64,000 nt of DNA from Virgibacillus ihumii (GCF_902726655.1 NZ_CACVAN010000001.1:2542001-2606000), one strand, 5' to 3'. Shown: positions 47,621 to 56,382, counted from the first letter of the stretch. Numbers and translations: made by a program. The notes: generated by a model from the sequence alone, not told the origin.

Positions 47621-48839
47621 GTGAATTCCCCCGATCTACTTTCCGCCTTGTAAAATATCCAATCAATGACACAAGAACCAGCATGCCAGCTGTGATTATA
47701 AATGTGGGGATAACCCCAAGAACGGTCGCCATCCAGCCGCCAAGCAGCGGTCCGATAATCGTTGCAGTTGTCATAACGCTGTTGATTACGCCAAATACGC
47801 GGCCAGTCATGTTAACAGGTGTATCGACTTGAACAGTCGCCTGAAATGGCACGAAAATCAAACTGGCTGAAAACCCGGCAGTAAATCCGAGCGCCGGTGC
47901 CCAGATAATCGAATAGCTAAGATCGTAATAGGTCAGTGCTCCCATAATGCCAAAGCTCAGTCCAATCCCACAAACACCCATCAGCATAAGCGGATATGCC
48001 CGGTAATCGGTCTTTTTAGCCAGCATAACGCCAGCAAGGAACATGCCAGCCCCGGATCCTGTAACGAGATATCCGAACAAATCGGGCGATGGATTGGTTA
48101 ACTCCCTAATTAAGACGATGAGCTGCGTGTCGGCTGATTGAAGGATCAGGAGACTAACCCCCATCATCAGTAACCCGACTATCATAAAGCGACTTGATTT
48201 AATGAACGAAAGCCCCATGGCAAACTCTTGTTTGAATGACTCCTGTGTCTGTTCAGATTCCTCCGTATGCTCAATATTTACTGCATTGGGTAAAAAAAGC
48301 AGCAGAACGGCTGAAACAACAAATGTAGCTGAATCAATTATAAATACCTGCTGGGAACCGAAAGCCGCAACAAGAACCCCGCTGATAAGCGGACCGAGAA
48401 TTTTTGTTGTGGAATCAATCATCGAGGTGATCGACATGGCACCTTTCATATCATTTTCCCCGACCACTTCTTTCAACTTACCATTTTTAGCCGGAATGAA
48501 CACAGCCGAAAATATTCCGATCGTAAACAGGGTAGCATAAACCATCCAGAGCGAACTTGCGATGGTAAGGACAAGAATCAATCCTGCCCGAACGACATCA
48601 GAAATAATCATAATTGTTTTCCGACTGAAACGATCTGCAACAATTCCGGCAACCGGTCCGAGCAGAGCCATTGGAACGGCCAAACAAAGAATAACAGCCG
48701 AAACCTGTATTGGTGAGGCGTTCCACTTCAACCCGACAAGTGTTATGATTGCCACAATACTGAGCCAGTCACCAATACTTGAGATCGCCTGCGCGCCCAT
48801 CAACGTCATATACCCTTTGTTCTTCGCTAAGCTTCTCAT
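47574..48839 (-). CDS. MFS exporter (MFS_3/macrolide-efflux type)
   Basis: 421 residues, 12 predicted helices. ISSIGDWLSIVAIITLVGLKWNASPIQVSAVILC, GPVAGIVADRFSRKTIMI and PAKNGKLKEVVGE are typical of the MFS_3 group, which exports macrolides, siderophores and similar compounds. It is the first gene of a two-gene operon with the TetR repressor. The tight repressor/promoter layout suggests induction by a toxic substrate. Confidence 0.87.
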   Translation of the reverse strand: MRSLAKNKGYMTLMGAQAISSIGDWLSIVAIITLVGLKWNASPIQVSAVILCLAVPMALLGPVAGIVADRFSRKTIMIISDVVRAGLILVLTIASSLWMVYATLFTIGIFSAVFIPAKNGKLKEVVGENDMKGAMSITSMIDSTTKILGPLISGVLVAAFGSQQVFIIDSATFVVSAVLLLFLPNAVNIEHTEESEQTQESFKQEFAMGLSFIKSSRFMIVGLLMMGVSLLILQSADTQLIVLIRELTNPSPDLFGYLVTGSGAGMFLAGVMLAKKTDYRAYPLMLMGVCGIGLSFGIMGALTYYDLSYSIIWAPALGFTAGFSASLIFVPFQATVQVDTPVNMTGRVFGVINSVMTTATIIGPLLGGWMATVLGVIPTFIITAGMLVLVSLIGYFTRRKVDRGNSHGSTHERRTSAATTG

Positions 48840-48859
48840 TCCGATCTCCTCTTTCTTAA

Positions 48860-48918
48860 AACGACACTGATGTCTTTTTGCTTATTACTATTATAACGAC
48901 ATAAGTGTCGTTTTTCAA
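48860..48918 (-). promoter_or_regulatory. MFS-TetR promoter with two TetR operators
   Basis: On the minus strand TTGAAA (plus 48913-48918) and TATAAT (plus 48890-48895) are exactly 17 bp apart, and that spacer holds the perfect palindrome ACGACA-N4-TGTCGT. The longer form AACGACA-TAAG-TGTCGTT occupies 48895-48912. A second copy, AACGACA-CTGA-TGTCTTT, lies at 48860-48877 downstream of the start site. A repressor here would block polymerase directly. Confidence 0.85.
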
Positions 48919-49050
48919 TTGTAAATTGGCATAGCCGTCATCTTTTTTTGATTAACATTGAAGGGTGGTTATCCGGTGAGTCCACTGGGAGAGCTGCCTG
49001 TTACGATTCGGAGCTATATGAGTATGGACATTCTTTGCGTTACTAAATAA

Positions 49051-49096
49051 AAGCGTTGTGATGCTTGCCTAATAAAATGCAGGCATCACAACGCTT
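49051..49096 (-). terminator. Terminator of the SDR gene
   Basis: AAGCGTTGTGATGC and GCATCACAACGCTT form a perfect 14-bp stem with an 18-nt loop; T4 follows on the minus strand. The rest of 48919-49104 shows nothing else. Confidence 0.85.
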
Positions 49097-49104
49097 CTGA
49101 TTTT

Positions 49105-49839
49105 TTACATCGCCGTTAATCCGCCATCAATTACAAATTCGGACCCGGTTGAGTAACTCGATTCATCCGATGCAAGATATAATACAAGATTGGAAACTTC
49201 TTCAGATTGCGCCATTCGTTTAACCGGGATTTGTTTAGCGAATTCTTTTATTTCATCAACAGCATCACCTTCTGTCACCATTGGTGTTTCGATGACCCCC
49301 GGATGAACAGAATTAACACGGATTCCAAGCCCTCCCAATTGAACAGCAGCTGCTTTTGTCATTCCCCGTACAGCAAATTTCGTGTCAGTATAGCCAATCG
49401 CCCCTGCAACCAGGCCGTTCATCGATGAAATATTGACAATTGAACCGCTTCCGGATTTTTGCATCGAAGGCACCACAGTCTTCATGCCATGGAATACGGA
49501 AATTTGATTGATATCCACAATTTTGCGGTAATCTTCCTCGGTCATATCAAATAGACTTTTATTCATACTAATTCCGGCATTGTTAACCAATATATTAACT
49601 GGTCCAAAAATCTTCTCCGTCTCGGACACAACATTTTCCCAGTCTGCAGCCTTCGTTACATCCTGTTTCACAAATGCCACGTTTTCACCTAATTCATCAG
49701 CCAGTGCTTTGCCGCTTTCTTCATTCAAATCGGTTAGAACGACTTTAGCTCCTTCCCGTACAAATGTGCGCACGTGAGATTCTCCCATGCCCCGTGCACC
49801 ACCTGTTACAATCGCAACTTTATCATCAATTCTGCCCAT
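49105..49839 (-). CDS. SDR-family oxidoreductase
   Basis: 244 residues. TGGARGMG cofactor motif, NNAGIS, catalytic S in VNISSMNG, and YTDTK (Tyr and Lys of the catalytic set) are intact; the end reads SEFVIDGGLTAM. This is a classical NAD(P)-dependent dehydrogenase; the substrate is unknown. It is divergent from a TetR gene, and a 29-bp palindrome in between is the likely operator for both. Confidence 0.87.
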   Translation of the reverse strand: MGRIDDKVAIVTGGARGMGESHVRTFVREGAKVVLTDLNEESGKALADELGENVAFVKQDVTKAADWENVVSETEKIFGPVNILVNNAGISMNKSLFDMTEEDYRKIVDINQISVFHGMKTVVPSMQKSGSGSIVNISSMNGLVAGAIGYTDTKFAVRGMTKAAAVQLGGLGIRVNSVHPGVIETPMVTEGDAVDEIKEFAKQIPVKRMAQSEEVSNLVLYLASDESSYSTGSEFVIDGGLTAM

Positions 49840-49877
49840 TTCTATTCCTCCCTTGCTTATATTTCTTTTATTCGGTA

Positions 49878-49906
49878 AAATTATGATAGTTTGACTATCA
49901 TAATTT
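49878..49906. promoter_or_regulatory. Long perfect palindrome, likely TetR operator
   Basis: AAATTATGATAGT-TTG-ACTATCATAATTT has perfect 13-bp arms and a 3-bp centre. It lies between the divergent SDR (start 49839) and TetR (start 49994) genes, about 40 bp upstream of the SDR ATG, over its probable promoter. Confidence 0.85.
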
Positions 49907-49993
49907 AATCATACCTCTCTCTTTACCATATAACAAACGATTTGATTTCCGATATAATGGGATACAAACAACGATACGAAAGGTGAACAACCA

Positions 49994-50623
49994 ATGGGAT
50001 TACGGGAACAAAACAAAAATAAACGTTACAACAGCATCATCAAGACCGCGGAACATTTATTTATTCAAACCGGTCCGGAGCGTGTACAAATGCAGGATAT
50101 TGCGGATCAGGAGGAAATCGGAATCGCAACGTTATTCCGATACTTTCCAAAAAAAGATAAACTGATTGTGGCAGCGGCTGTTTCCATCATGGAAAAAGAG
50201 TACACTCAATTTGAAATCTTGATGAACCGTGATACAACCGCGATTGGGAAATTGGAGCTGATTTTTAACCACCTGATTCATATCTTTCTGAACCCTTCGA
50301 AAGATGCTGCGAAGTTCATTGATTCGTTTGAAAGCTATGCTGCCAATTCCGCGGAACCGCTGGAAGACATTGATTTATATTACGCAGCCAGGGGGGAAAT
50401 TTCGGAATTGTTCACGATGATTATTCAGGAGGGAAAGGAAGACGGCTCCATCCGCGACGATATCAATACAAAAGAGAATATCGTTTCCATCATCAACAGC
50501 TTTGGACTGTTCACACGGAAGCTGACCGTAACCAACACGGCAAGCTTTTTCGAATCGGATGTGGAGTCATTAAAGCAGTTGGAAATTATGAAGGAGATTT
50601 ATCTATCCTACGTAAAGACTTAA
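49994..50623 (+). CDS. TetR-family regulator, divergent from SDR
   Basis: 209 residues. The helix-turn-helix reads RVQMQDIADQEEIGIATLFRYFPKKDKL (about 26-55). The ligand domain has no close match I can name. AAGGTGAAC precedes ATG 49994. By position it represses itself and the SDR gene through the long palindrome at 49878-49906. Confidence 0.87.
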   Translation: MGLREQNKNKRYNSIIKTAEHLFIQTGPERVQMQDIADQEEIGIATLFRYFPKKDKLIVAAAVSIMEKEYTQFEILMNRDTTAIGKLELIFNHLIHIFLNPSKDAAKFIDSFESYAANSAEPLEDIDLYYAARGEISELFTMIIQEGKEDGSIRDDINTKENIVSIINSFGLFTRKLTVTNTASFFESDVESLKQLEIMKEIYLSYVKT

Positions 50624-50654
50624 CAGCGGGGTGCAACCAACGCACCCCGTTCCA

Positions 50655-51842
50655 TCAACCATGCAATTTCGCGAGCGCGTTTCCCAATTTTTGCACCCCG
50701 TCAACTATTTCATCACGACTGGCATAACTAAATGAAAGCCTGAGAAATTCCTTCCCATCTTCGTGATTCAGGAAGAAATACTGCCCGGGGATAAATGATA
50801 CCCCTTCATCCAGTGCAGCCTGCAGCAATTCCGATGTATCCGCACCTGATACTTTGATCCATACAAAATAACCGCCTTCCGGGATGTACCAGGAAGCCCT
50901 TTCCGGCATGGATTTCTCCAATTCGGAAATCATCACGTCACGCTTTTCCCGGTATGTCTCCCGTAATAGGCTGAGCCGCTGCACCATATCCGTATTTTCC
51001 AAAAAGGCCGCCATCGTTGCCTGAATAAACGGATGATCCAAATCCTTTTTAAACCAGGCAAGAGCTGTAATCACTTCCGGACCGGCATTTACCCAGCCAA
51101 TCCGCATTCCCGGTGCAACAACCTTGGATAATGAACCAACATGCAGTACGCGGTCATGATGATCCATTGCTTTTAACGGTACAGCCTGTTCCTCGAAAAA
51201 TAACTCGCCATAGGCATCGTCCTCGACAACCAGGAAATCAAATTTTTCAGCGAGCTCCACTACATGTTTCCGGCGCTCTGTTGACATTGTCGTTCCAGTC
51301 GGGTTTTGAAAAGTCGGAATGGTATATAAAAGTTTTGGCAGCGGCAGTCCCTTTTCTTTTCTGTCTGCAAGCACTTCCTCCAGCCGGTCTGTTTGCAGTC
51401 CGTATTCATCCACGGGGATGCTCATAAAATGCTCTGTATAGTTTTGAAAGACTTCCAAAGCCTCCATATATGTCGGAGACTCCACAGCAACCAATGTCTG
51501 ATCATCGATGAGAATTCGGGCAAGCAGATCAATTCCCTGACATGCACCGGCTGTGACCAGAACCTCCCCGTCCTTTAACCCGCGTTCCTGCAGCCTTTGC
51601 TGAATATAATCTTTCAATCTTGCAAACCTGGGACTTCCCAGATAATGGAGCGGCAAATCCTCCTCTTCCTCAAGCAAACGGTTAACCGCATTCTTTAACC
51701 CGTCTGCAGGCACAAGCTCCGGTGCAGGGAATCCGGAACTCAACCGGATACAATCATCCGGAAGCACCGGCATCCATTCCCCCGGCGGATCGTTCTTTAA
51801 TGCATCCTTTATATTTCTTGAAAAATAACCTTCCATTTTCAC
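50655..51842 (-). CDS. PLP-dependent aminotransferase (class I/II)
   Basis: About 395 residues. The PLP lysine sits in HVGSLSKVVAPGMRIGWV; VEDDAYGELFFEE and the FQNPTGTTMS turn are typical of the 2-aminoadipate/valine-pyruvate-like subgroup. It lacks the GntR domain of MocR regulators. GGGGGAG supports GTG 51842 (8 bp away) better than ATG 51836. That start codon lies within a near-perfect parS sequence. It is probably transcribed alone, as a strong hairpin precedes it. Confidence 0.85.
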   Translation of the reverse strand: MKMEGYFSRNIKDALKNDPPGEWMPVLPDDCIRLSSGFPAPELVPADGLKNAVNRLLEEEEDLPLHYLGSPRFARLKDYIQQRLQERGLKDGEVLVTAGACQGIDLLARILIDDQTLVAVESPTYMEALEVFQNYTEHFMSIPVDEYGLQTDRLEEVLADRKEKGLPLPKLLYTIPTFQNPTGTTMSTERRKHVVELAEKFDFLVVEDDAYGELFFEEQAVPLKAMDHHDRVLHVGSLSKVVAPGMRIGWVNAGPEVITALAWFKKDLDHPFIQATMAAFLENTDMVQRLSLLRETYREKRDVMISELEKSMPERASWYIPEGGYFVWIKVSGADTSELLQAALDEGVSFIPGQYFFLNHEDGKEFLRLSFSYASRDEIVDGVQKLGNALAKLHG

Positions 51843-51850
51843 GTGAAACA
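51835..51850. promoter_or_regulatory. Candidate parS (ParB/Spo0J-binding site)
   Basis: ATTTTCACGTGAAACA matches the Bacillus parS consensus TGTTNCACGTGAAACA at every position except the first two. It overlaps the 5' end of the aminotransferase gene, and B. subtilis parS sites also often lie inside genes. It is the only such match I found in the window. Confidence 0.6.
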
Positions 51851-51890
51851 CTCCCCCTCATCGTTCAAACGTATTTTTATTTACTTGAAA

Positions 51891-51934
51891 GACTAACAGA
51901 AAGCATTGGCGAATACCAATGCTTTCTGTTAGTC
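51891..51934. terminator. Perfect 19-bp hairpin (terminator-like)
   Basis: GACTAACAGAAAGCATTGG, loop CGAATA, then the exact complement CCAATGCTTTCTGTTAGTC. It lies after the VOC gene stop. The central AAAGCATTGG-CGAATA-CCAATGCTTT is repeated exactly at 53569-53594. Confidence 0.8.
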
Positions 51935-51964
51935 CTGCTTATTCCAGATAATAATTACAATTTA

Positions 51965-52849
51965 TTACTTTCCTGCACGGGCCATTTCCAAAGCACGTAT
52001 ATCCATTTTTTTCATCTTCAGCATTGCATCAGCGGCTCTACGGGCTTCATCCTTTGGTCCTTTAAATAAAACTTCCTCCATATTGTCCGGTACGATCTGC
52101 CAGGAAACACCAAACTTATCCTTTACCCAGCCGCATTGTTCAGCTTCAGGTACGGCAGATAGCTTATCCCAGAAATAATCAATCTCTTCCTGGTCTTTGC
52201 AGTTTACCATCAGCGAAAATGCCTCATTGAAATGGAAGTCGCCCTCCATACCATGATCCATTGCGGTAAAATGCATACCGCTAAGCTGGAAATCGGCATA
52301 TTTCACTTTTGCCTTTGATGTCTGTGCCTCATCCGCTTCATATTTGTGGATTGACCCAATTTCCGCATCCGCAAAAACATCTGCGTAAAACCTGATAGCC
52401 TCCTCAGCCTTTCCGCACGCATCGCTTGAAAAAAGCAGGTTCGGCGTAATCTTCTGTTCGGCTTGTCCGTCATCTCTGAGCATCAACTGCCAGGTCAGCC
52501 CATATTTATCCTGCACCCAGCCATACCACTTGTTAAACGGGTACTCCCCCAGCGGCATTAATGCAGTCCCGCCGTCGATTAACGCTTCCCATTTGGCATT
52601 CACTTCCTCCACACTGTCGCATGCCACCATTAACGAAACGGCAGGATTAAATGTGAAATAAGGGCCTGCACTGATGGCCTGGAATTCCTGCCCTGCCAAC
52701 TGGAAACTGACAATCTCTGAATCACCGGATGGAGTCTCTTCCAAAACTGTCACATTCAACAGTTTTGAATCCTCGAACAGACCCATGTAGAATTGGACAG
52801 CTTCTTTCGCTTCCCTGTCATACCAAAGATGCGGAACTATTTTTTGCAT
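51965..52849 (-). CDS. Tandem PhnB-like/VOC domain protein
   Basis: 294 residues in two related halves. The first (1-135) starts MQKIVPHLWYDREAKEAVQFYMGLF and contains PFNKWYGWVQDKYGLTWQLM; the second (140-275) starts ITPNLLFSSDACGKAEEAIRFY and contains AEQCGWVKDKFGVSWQIVP. Both are PhnB-like (3-demethylubiquinone methyltransferase-like) vicinal-oxygen-chelate folds. Such fused proteins are common in Bacillaceae, but their substrates are unknown. It neighbours an AHSA1-type gene on the same strand. Confidence 0.85.
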   Translation of the reverse strand: MQKIVPHLWYDREAKEAVQFYMGLFEDSKLLNVTVLEETPSGDSEIVSFQLAGQEFQAISAGPYFTFNPAVSLMVACDSVEEVNAKWEALIDGGTALMPLGEYPFNKWYGWVQDKYGLTWQLMLRDDGQAEQKITPNLLFSSDACGKAEEAIRFYADVFADAEIGSIHKYEADEAQTSKAKVKYADFQLSGMHFTAMDHGMEGDFHFNEAFSLMVNCKDQEEIDYFWDKLSAVPEAEQCGWVKDKFGVSWQIVPDNMEEVLFKGPKDEARRAADAMLKMKKMDIRALEMARAGK

Positions 52850-52927
52850 GAAAAATTCTCCCTTCCTTTATCTGGTCATCTTAAACACCTTGCCCCATCC
52901 GCAGTATCCCGGCACATTCCTGCACTA

Positions 52928-53362
52928 TTATTTTTCCGGAATCGTTTCACTGTATGTTTTAAAATTGTCCAGAATAGACTGCCAGCCTGTTTTCTGCAAC
53001 TCCATCGAATTGGTGTCTTCGGCTTCGAATGTTTCCACTATTTTCGTGCCACCTTCTGAATCAGTAAACGTAATGTCAACTTTCCTGCCATCGGTCATCG
53101 TGTATTCAATGTACTCATGTTGCCGCACATCATCATACACGCCAGTAAAATCAAATCCGAAGCTGCCGTCTTTTGCTTCCATCCGTGTCAGAAAACTCCC
53201 GCCTGCCCGCAAATCATTCTCCGCATTTGGCGCATGCCAGTCATCAGAAGCGAACGACCACTGTGTAATATGCTGTGGTTCCGTCCAATATTTCCAAACC
53301 ACTTCAACTGGTGCACGAACTGTCGTCTCAATCGTTATCTTTTCCTTCTCCCCTGCCTCCAT
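52928..53362 (-). CDS. AHSA1/SRPBCC-family protein
   Basis: About 144 residues. KITIETTVRAPVEVVWKYWTEPQHITQWSFASDDWHAPNAENDLRAGG is the conserved N-terminal part of activator-of-Hsp90-ATPase-like (START-like) proteins, which bind hydrophobic ligands. AGGTAGG lies upstream of ATG 53362. A decayed relative of its C-terminus occurs at 57985-58105. The function is unknown. Confidence 0.85.
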   Translation of the reverse strand: MEAGEKEKITIETTVRAPVEVVWKYWTEPQHITQWSFASDDWHAPNAENDLRAGGSFLTRMEAKDGSFGFDFTGVYDDVRQHEYIEYTMTDGRKVDITFTDSEGGTKIVETFEAEDTNSMELQKTGWQSILDNFKTYSETIPEK

Positions 53363-53485
53363 CAACGTCAGCACCTACCTTGTTAGATTTAAGTTAATAA
53401 TATATGCAAGCGCTATCATATTCAACTCTTACTTCATGATTTTTATTCCCTCCGGAAACAAAACTTTGCACTTATCCGATACAAT

Positions 53486-53563
53486 AGAAAAGTTGGTTGT
53501 CACCAAGCCTTTAAGTGACAACCATAGTTGGACTAGGCAGTAAGAAGGATTTCTTAACTGCCG
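53486..53563. repeat. Dispersed two-hairpin element, copy C
   Basis: Third copy: GGTTGTCACC ... GTGACAACC and GCAGTAAGAAGG ... TTTCTTAACTGC. On the minus strand it starts directly after the T5 tract of the terminator at 53569-53594. Confidence 0.87.
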
Positions 53564-53568
53564 AACAA

Positions 53569-53594
53569 AAAGCATTGGCGAATACCAATGCTTT
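53569..53594 (-). terminator. Rho-independent terminator of yjiH-like gene
   Basis: AAAGCATTGG and CCAATGCTTT form a perfect 10-bp stem around CGAATA, followed by T5 on the minus strand and then element C. The same core hairpin occurs at 51895-51925. Confidence 0.85.
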
Positions 53595-53612
53595 CGAGAG
53601 TCCCGCTTTATT

Positions 53613-55001
53613 TTAAAAGAAAAATACATGAGCCATGATTGCTGCAATCGGCAGTGTAACAATCGTACGCTGTAAAAAGATAACAAACAGTTCCACAAAG
53701 GAAATCGGAATTTTTGATTTTAACAGAAGAACCCCGATTTCCGACATGTAAATCAACTGTGCCAGCGACATGACGCCTATTACAAAGCGGGTCAATTCTG
53801 ATTCTATCCCGCTGCCAACAACTGCAGGTAAAAACATATCCGCAAAACCGACAATCATTGCCGGAGCAGCAGCCTGTGCTTCCGGAATTTGCAATAACTG
53901 CAGGAACGGCACAAACGGGTAAGACAAAATATTAAATACAGGAGTAAACTCCGCAATGACAAGTGCGATCGTACCCAACGCCATAACCAGCGGGATTAAC
54001 GCAAACCAAATATCAATGACATTCAGTACCCCGCTTTTGGCAACAGCCCGATAGCTTTTAACCTGGCCAGCCTTTTCAACAGCCTGTTGAATTCCCCACT
54101 GGAAACTGGATACATTTTCTGGAACTTCCTCATCAATTTGTTTTCCTACCGTCTCCAAATACAATTCTTTTTTGCGGGATAGCGGTGGAATCCGCGGACA
54201 AACTATCGCAGCAACGATTCCAGTCACCACAACGGTCGCATAAAACTGTATAAACATGTGATCGATATTCAGGAACCTCGCGATAACCAGACTGAACGCA
54301 ATCGATGCAATCGAAAAATTCGTTGCAACAACCGCTGCTTCCCGCTTCGTATAGTAGCCTGATTCGTACTGTTGTGTTGTTAACAGCACCCCTACCGTTC
54401 CGCTTCCCATCCACGAGGCAAGCGCATCAATCGACGAACGGCCAGGCAGTTTAAATAACGGCGACATCACTTTACGTACCATTGTTCCGATAAAATCCAT
54501 CAGGCCGAACTCCAGCAGCAGCGGCATGAATAAACACGCAAACAAAAACCAGACCATTAATACCGGAATTAAATCATAAAGCATAACCCCGCCGGTAAGT
54601 TCCGACCAAATCAATTCAGGACCGATTTGTGTCAATGTACCAACTGCAAATAACGCCCCGATACACCTCGAAATGAGCCAAAAAGATGAAATATCGAATA
54701 ATGCCGTTAAAAATGGGCTCTTTTTCACAAGGCTGAGATCGGTAAATTTTACAATGAGACTGCCAACCGCTGACAAGCAGATAACCGTTGTCATAAATAG
54801 CGGAATATAATCCGCAATCGCGTACTGCAAGGCATCCGCCATAATTCCAAGCCCAATGGTTACCTTATCATTCACAGGTATCGGGACCAGAAAAAGCAGC
54901 ACTCCAATCAAGGAAGGCAGCCAAAATTTCATATATTGCTTCGCTGTATATTCTTTTTCAACAGTGGCCTGTTCGGTCTGTTCAAGTTGTTCCATCATCA
55001 T
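53613..55001 (-). CDS. YjiH-family nucleoside-recognition (Gate) membrane protein
   Basis: About 462 residues, some 11 helices. Two Gate-domain-like stretches are visible (ALASWMGSGTVGVLLTTQQYESGYYTKREAAVVATNFS and FADMFLPAVVGSGIESELTRFVIGVMSLAQLIYMSEIGVLLL). YjiH proteins relate to SpoVAE/SpmA-type and concentrative nucleoside carriers, but no substrate is known. GAGGTGG precedes ATG 55001. It is divergent from the SDR gene across tandem array 7. Confidence 0.82.
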   Translation of the reverse strand: MMMEQLEQTEQATVEKEYTAKQYMKFWLPSLIGVLLFLVPIPVNDKVTIGLGIMADALQYAIADYIPLFMTTVICLSAVGSLIVKFTDLSLVKKSPFLTALFDISSFWLISRCIGALFAVGTLTQIGPELIWSELTGGVMLYDLIPVLMVWFLFACLFMPLLLEFGLMDFIGTMVRKVMSPLFKLPGRSSIDALASWMGSGTVGVLLTTQQYESGYYTKREAAVVATNFSIASIAFSLVIARFLNIDHMFIQFYATVVVTGIVAAIVCPRIPPLSRKKELYLETVGKQIDEEVPENVSSFQWGIQQAVEKAGQVKSYRAVAKSGVLNVIDIWFALIPLVMALGTIALVIAEFTPVFNILSYPFVPFLQLLQIPEAQAAAPAMIVGFADMFLPAVVGSGIESELTRFVIGVMSLAQLIYMSEIGVLLLKSKIPISFVELFVIFLQRTIVTLPIAAIMAHVFFF

Positions 55002-55150
55002 GTGAACCACCTCGTTTTCTGTAATTATCCCCAATTGGATGTTTATAAATATAACATTTTATGTATAAATATACAATAGGTTGTATAAAAATTATAAGAA
55101 TAAGGTTGACTGAAATCTTCAAACTGGTAGCCCATAATGTTTTCGATCAT

Positions 55151-55406
55151 AACGGTTGATGTTTCGCTCATACGGTTGATGTCCCGCTCGTACGGTTGAT
55201 GTTCCGCTCGTGTAGTTGATGTTCTGCTCATGCGGTTGATGTTTCGCTCGTACGGTTGATGTCCTGCTCATACGGTTGATGTTTCGCACATGCGGTTGAT
55301 GTTCTGCTCATACGGTTGATGTTTCGCACATGCGGTTGATGTTCACGCCCGTGCGGTTGATGTTCCGCACGTGCGGTTGATGTTCACGCTCGTACGGTTG
55401 ATGTTT
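55151..55406. repeat. Phased tandem array 7, core CGGTTGATGTT, 20-bp period
   Basis: Thirteen units begin at 55153 and repeat exactly every 20 bp to 55333, then continue at 55354, 55374 and 55395. Spacers alternate loosely between TCGCTCRTA, TCGCACATG and TGCTCATA forms. Same core as array 6, 17 kb away. This is the longest array in the window. Confidence 0.92.
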
Positions 55407-55440
55407 AACCTGAAATATGCACACTTATAATGTCTGCTAT

Positions 55441-55467
55441 GTTTACAGCTCCCCACCACGTGGAAAT
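55441..55467 (+). promoter_or_regulatory. Possible sigma-B promoter of the SDR stress gene
   Basis: GTTTAC and GGAAAT, 15 bp apart, resemble the sigma-B pattern GTTTAA-N12-15-GGGWAT with one mismatch in each box. They lie 43 bp before the ATG. The downstream gene's relatives are general-stress proteins. The match is weak. Confidence 0.3.
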
Positions 55468-55509
55468 CGTCAACTAGTTAAAACTTATCGTGACAAAGGA
55501 GGTAATCAT

Positions 55510-56376
55510 ATGGATCCCAGAGATATGCAGAAAGGCAGTACACCACGCCAGCGGCAGGAGAAACAGCCGGGAATTGAATCACAAATGAATCCGTTGCCCG
55601 CACAACCCACTTCATATAAAGGGACGGATAAATTAAAAGGACGAGCAGCGCTGATTACCGGTGGCGATAGCGGTATCGGGCGTGCTGTGGCCATTCTTTA
55701 TGCAAAAGAAGGGGCCAATGTCGCGATTTCGTATCTTGACGAGCATGAAGACGCTCAGGAGACGAAACGAATGGTCGAAGCTGAAGGAGGAAAGTGCATA
55801 CTGCTTCCCGGTGATATAAAAGAAGAAACCCATTGTCAGCATCTTGTGGAAGAAACAGTTTCAGCATTTGGTGCTATCAACATTCTCGTCAACAATGCGG
55901 CGATTCAATATGTGCGTGAGGATGTGCTTGATATAACGTCTGAGCAGTTCGAGGAAGTATTCCGAACAAATTTCTTTTCCCAGTTTTATTTAACAAAAGC
56001 AGCTGTACGGCACATGCAGGCAGGCGATTCGATTATTGCCACTTCTTCCATTAATGCATACCGCGGGAACCCCATTTTCATGGATTATTCGGCAACAAAA
56101 GGAGCAATCACCGCCTGGATACGCAGTATTGCCCAAAGCCTCGCGGACAAGGGTATTCGCGCCAATTCAGTGGCACCCGGCCCTGTATGGACTCCACTGA
56201 TCCCGTCCTCCTTTGATGAAGACGGTGTGGAAAGCTTTGGCCAAGATTCATTAATGGGCCGTCCGGGGCAGCCATCCGAACATGCGTGGCCTTTTGTCAT
56301 GCTTGCCTCAGATGATGCTTCTTACATGACAGGACAAACGATTCATATCAATGGCGGCTCATGGACGTCATCCTAG
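55510..56376 (+). CDS. SDR oxidoreductase, general-stress type (YhdF/Gsp39-like)
   Basis: 288 residues. A polar N-terminal extension (PRDMQKGSTPRQRQEKQPGIESQMNPLP) precedes the Rossmann motif TGGDSGIGRAVAILYAKEGANV, then NNAAIQYV and catalytic YSATKGA. This extension plus motif is typical of YhdF/YhxC/GsbA-type dehydrogenases of the sigma-B stress regulon. A consensus AAAGGAGG ribosome site supports ATG 55510. A terminator follows. Confidence 0.88.
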   Translation: MDPRDMQKGSTPRQRQEKQPGIESQMNPLPAQPTSYKGTDKLKGRAALITGGDSGIGRAVAILYAKEGANVAISYLDEHEDAQETKRMVEAEGGKCILLPGDIKEETHCQHLVEETVSAFGAINILVNNAAIQYVREDVLDITSEQFEEVFRTNFFSQFYLTKAAVRHMQAGDSIIATSSINAYRGNPIFMDYSATKGAITAWIRSIAQSLADKGIRANSVAPGPVWTPLIPSSFDEDGVESFGQDSLMGRPGQPSEHAWPFVMLASDDASYMTGQTIHINGGSWTSS

Positions 56377-56382
56377 CGGGAC

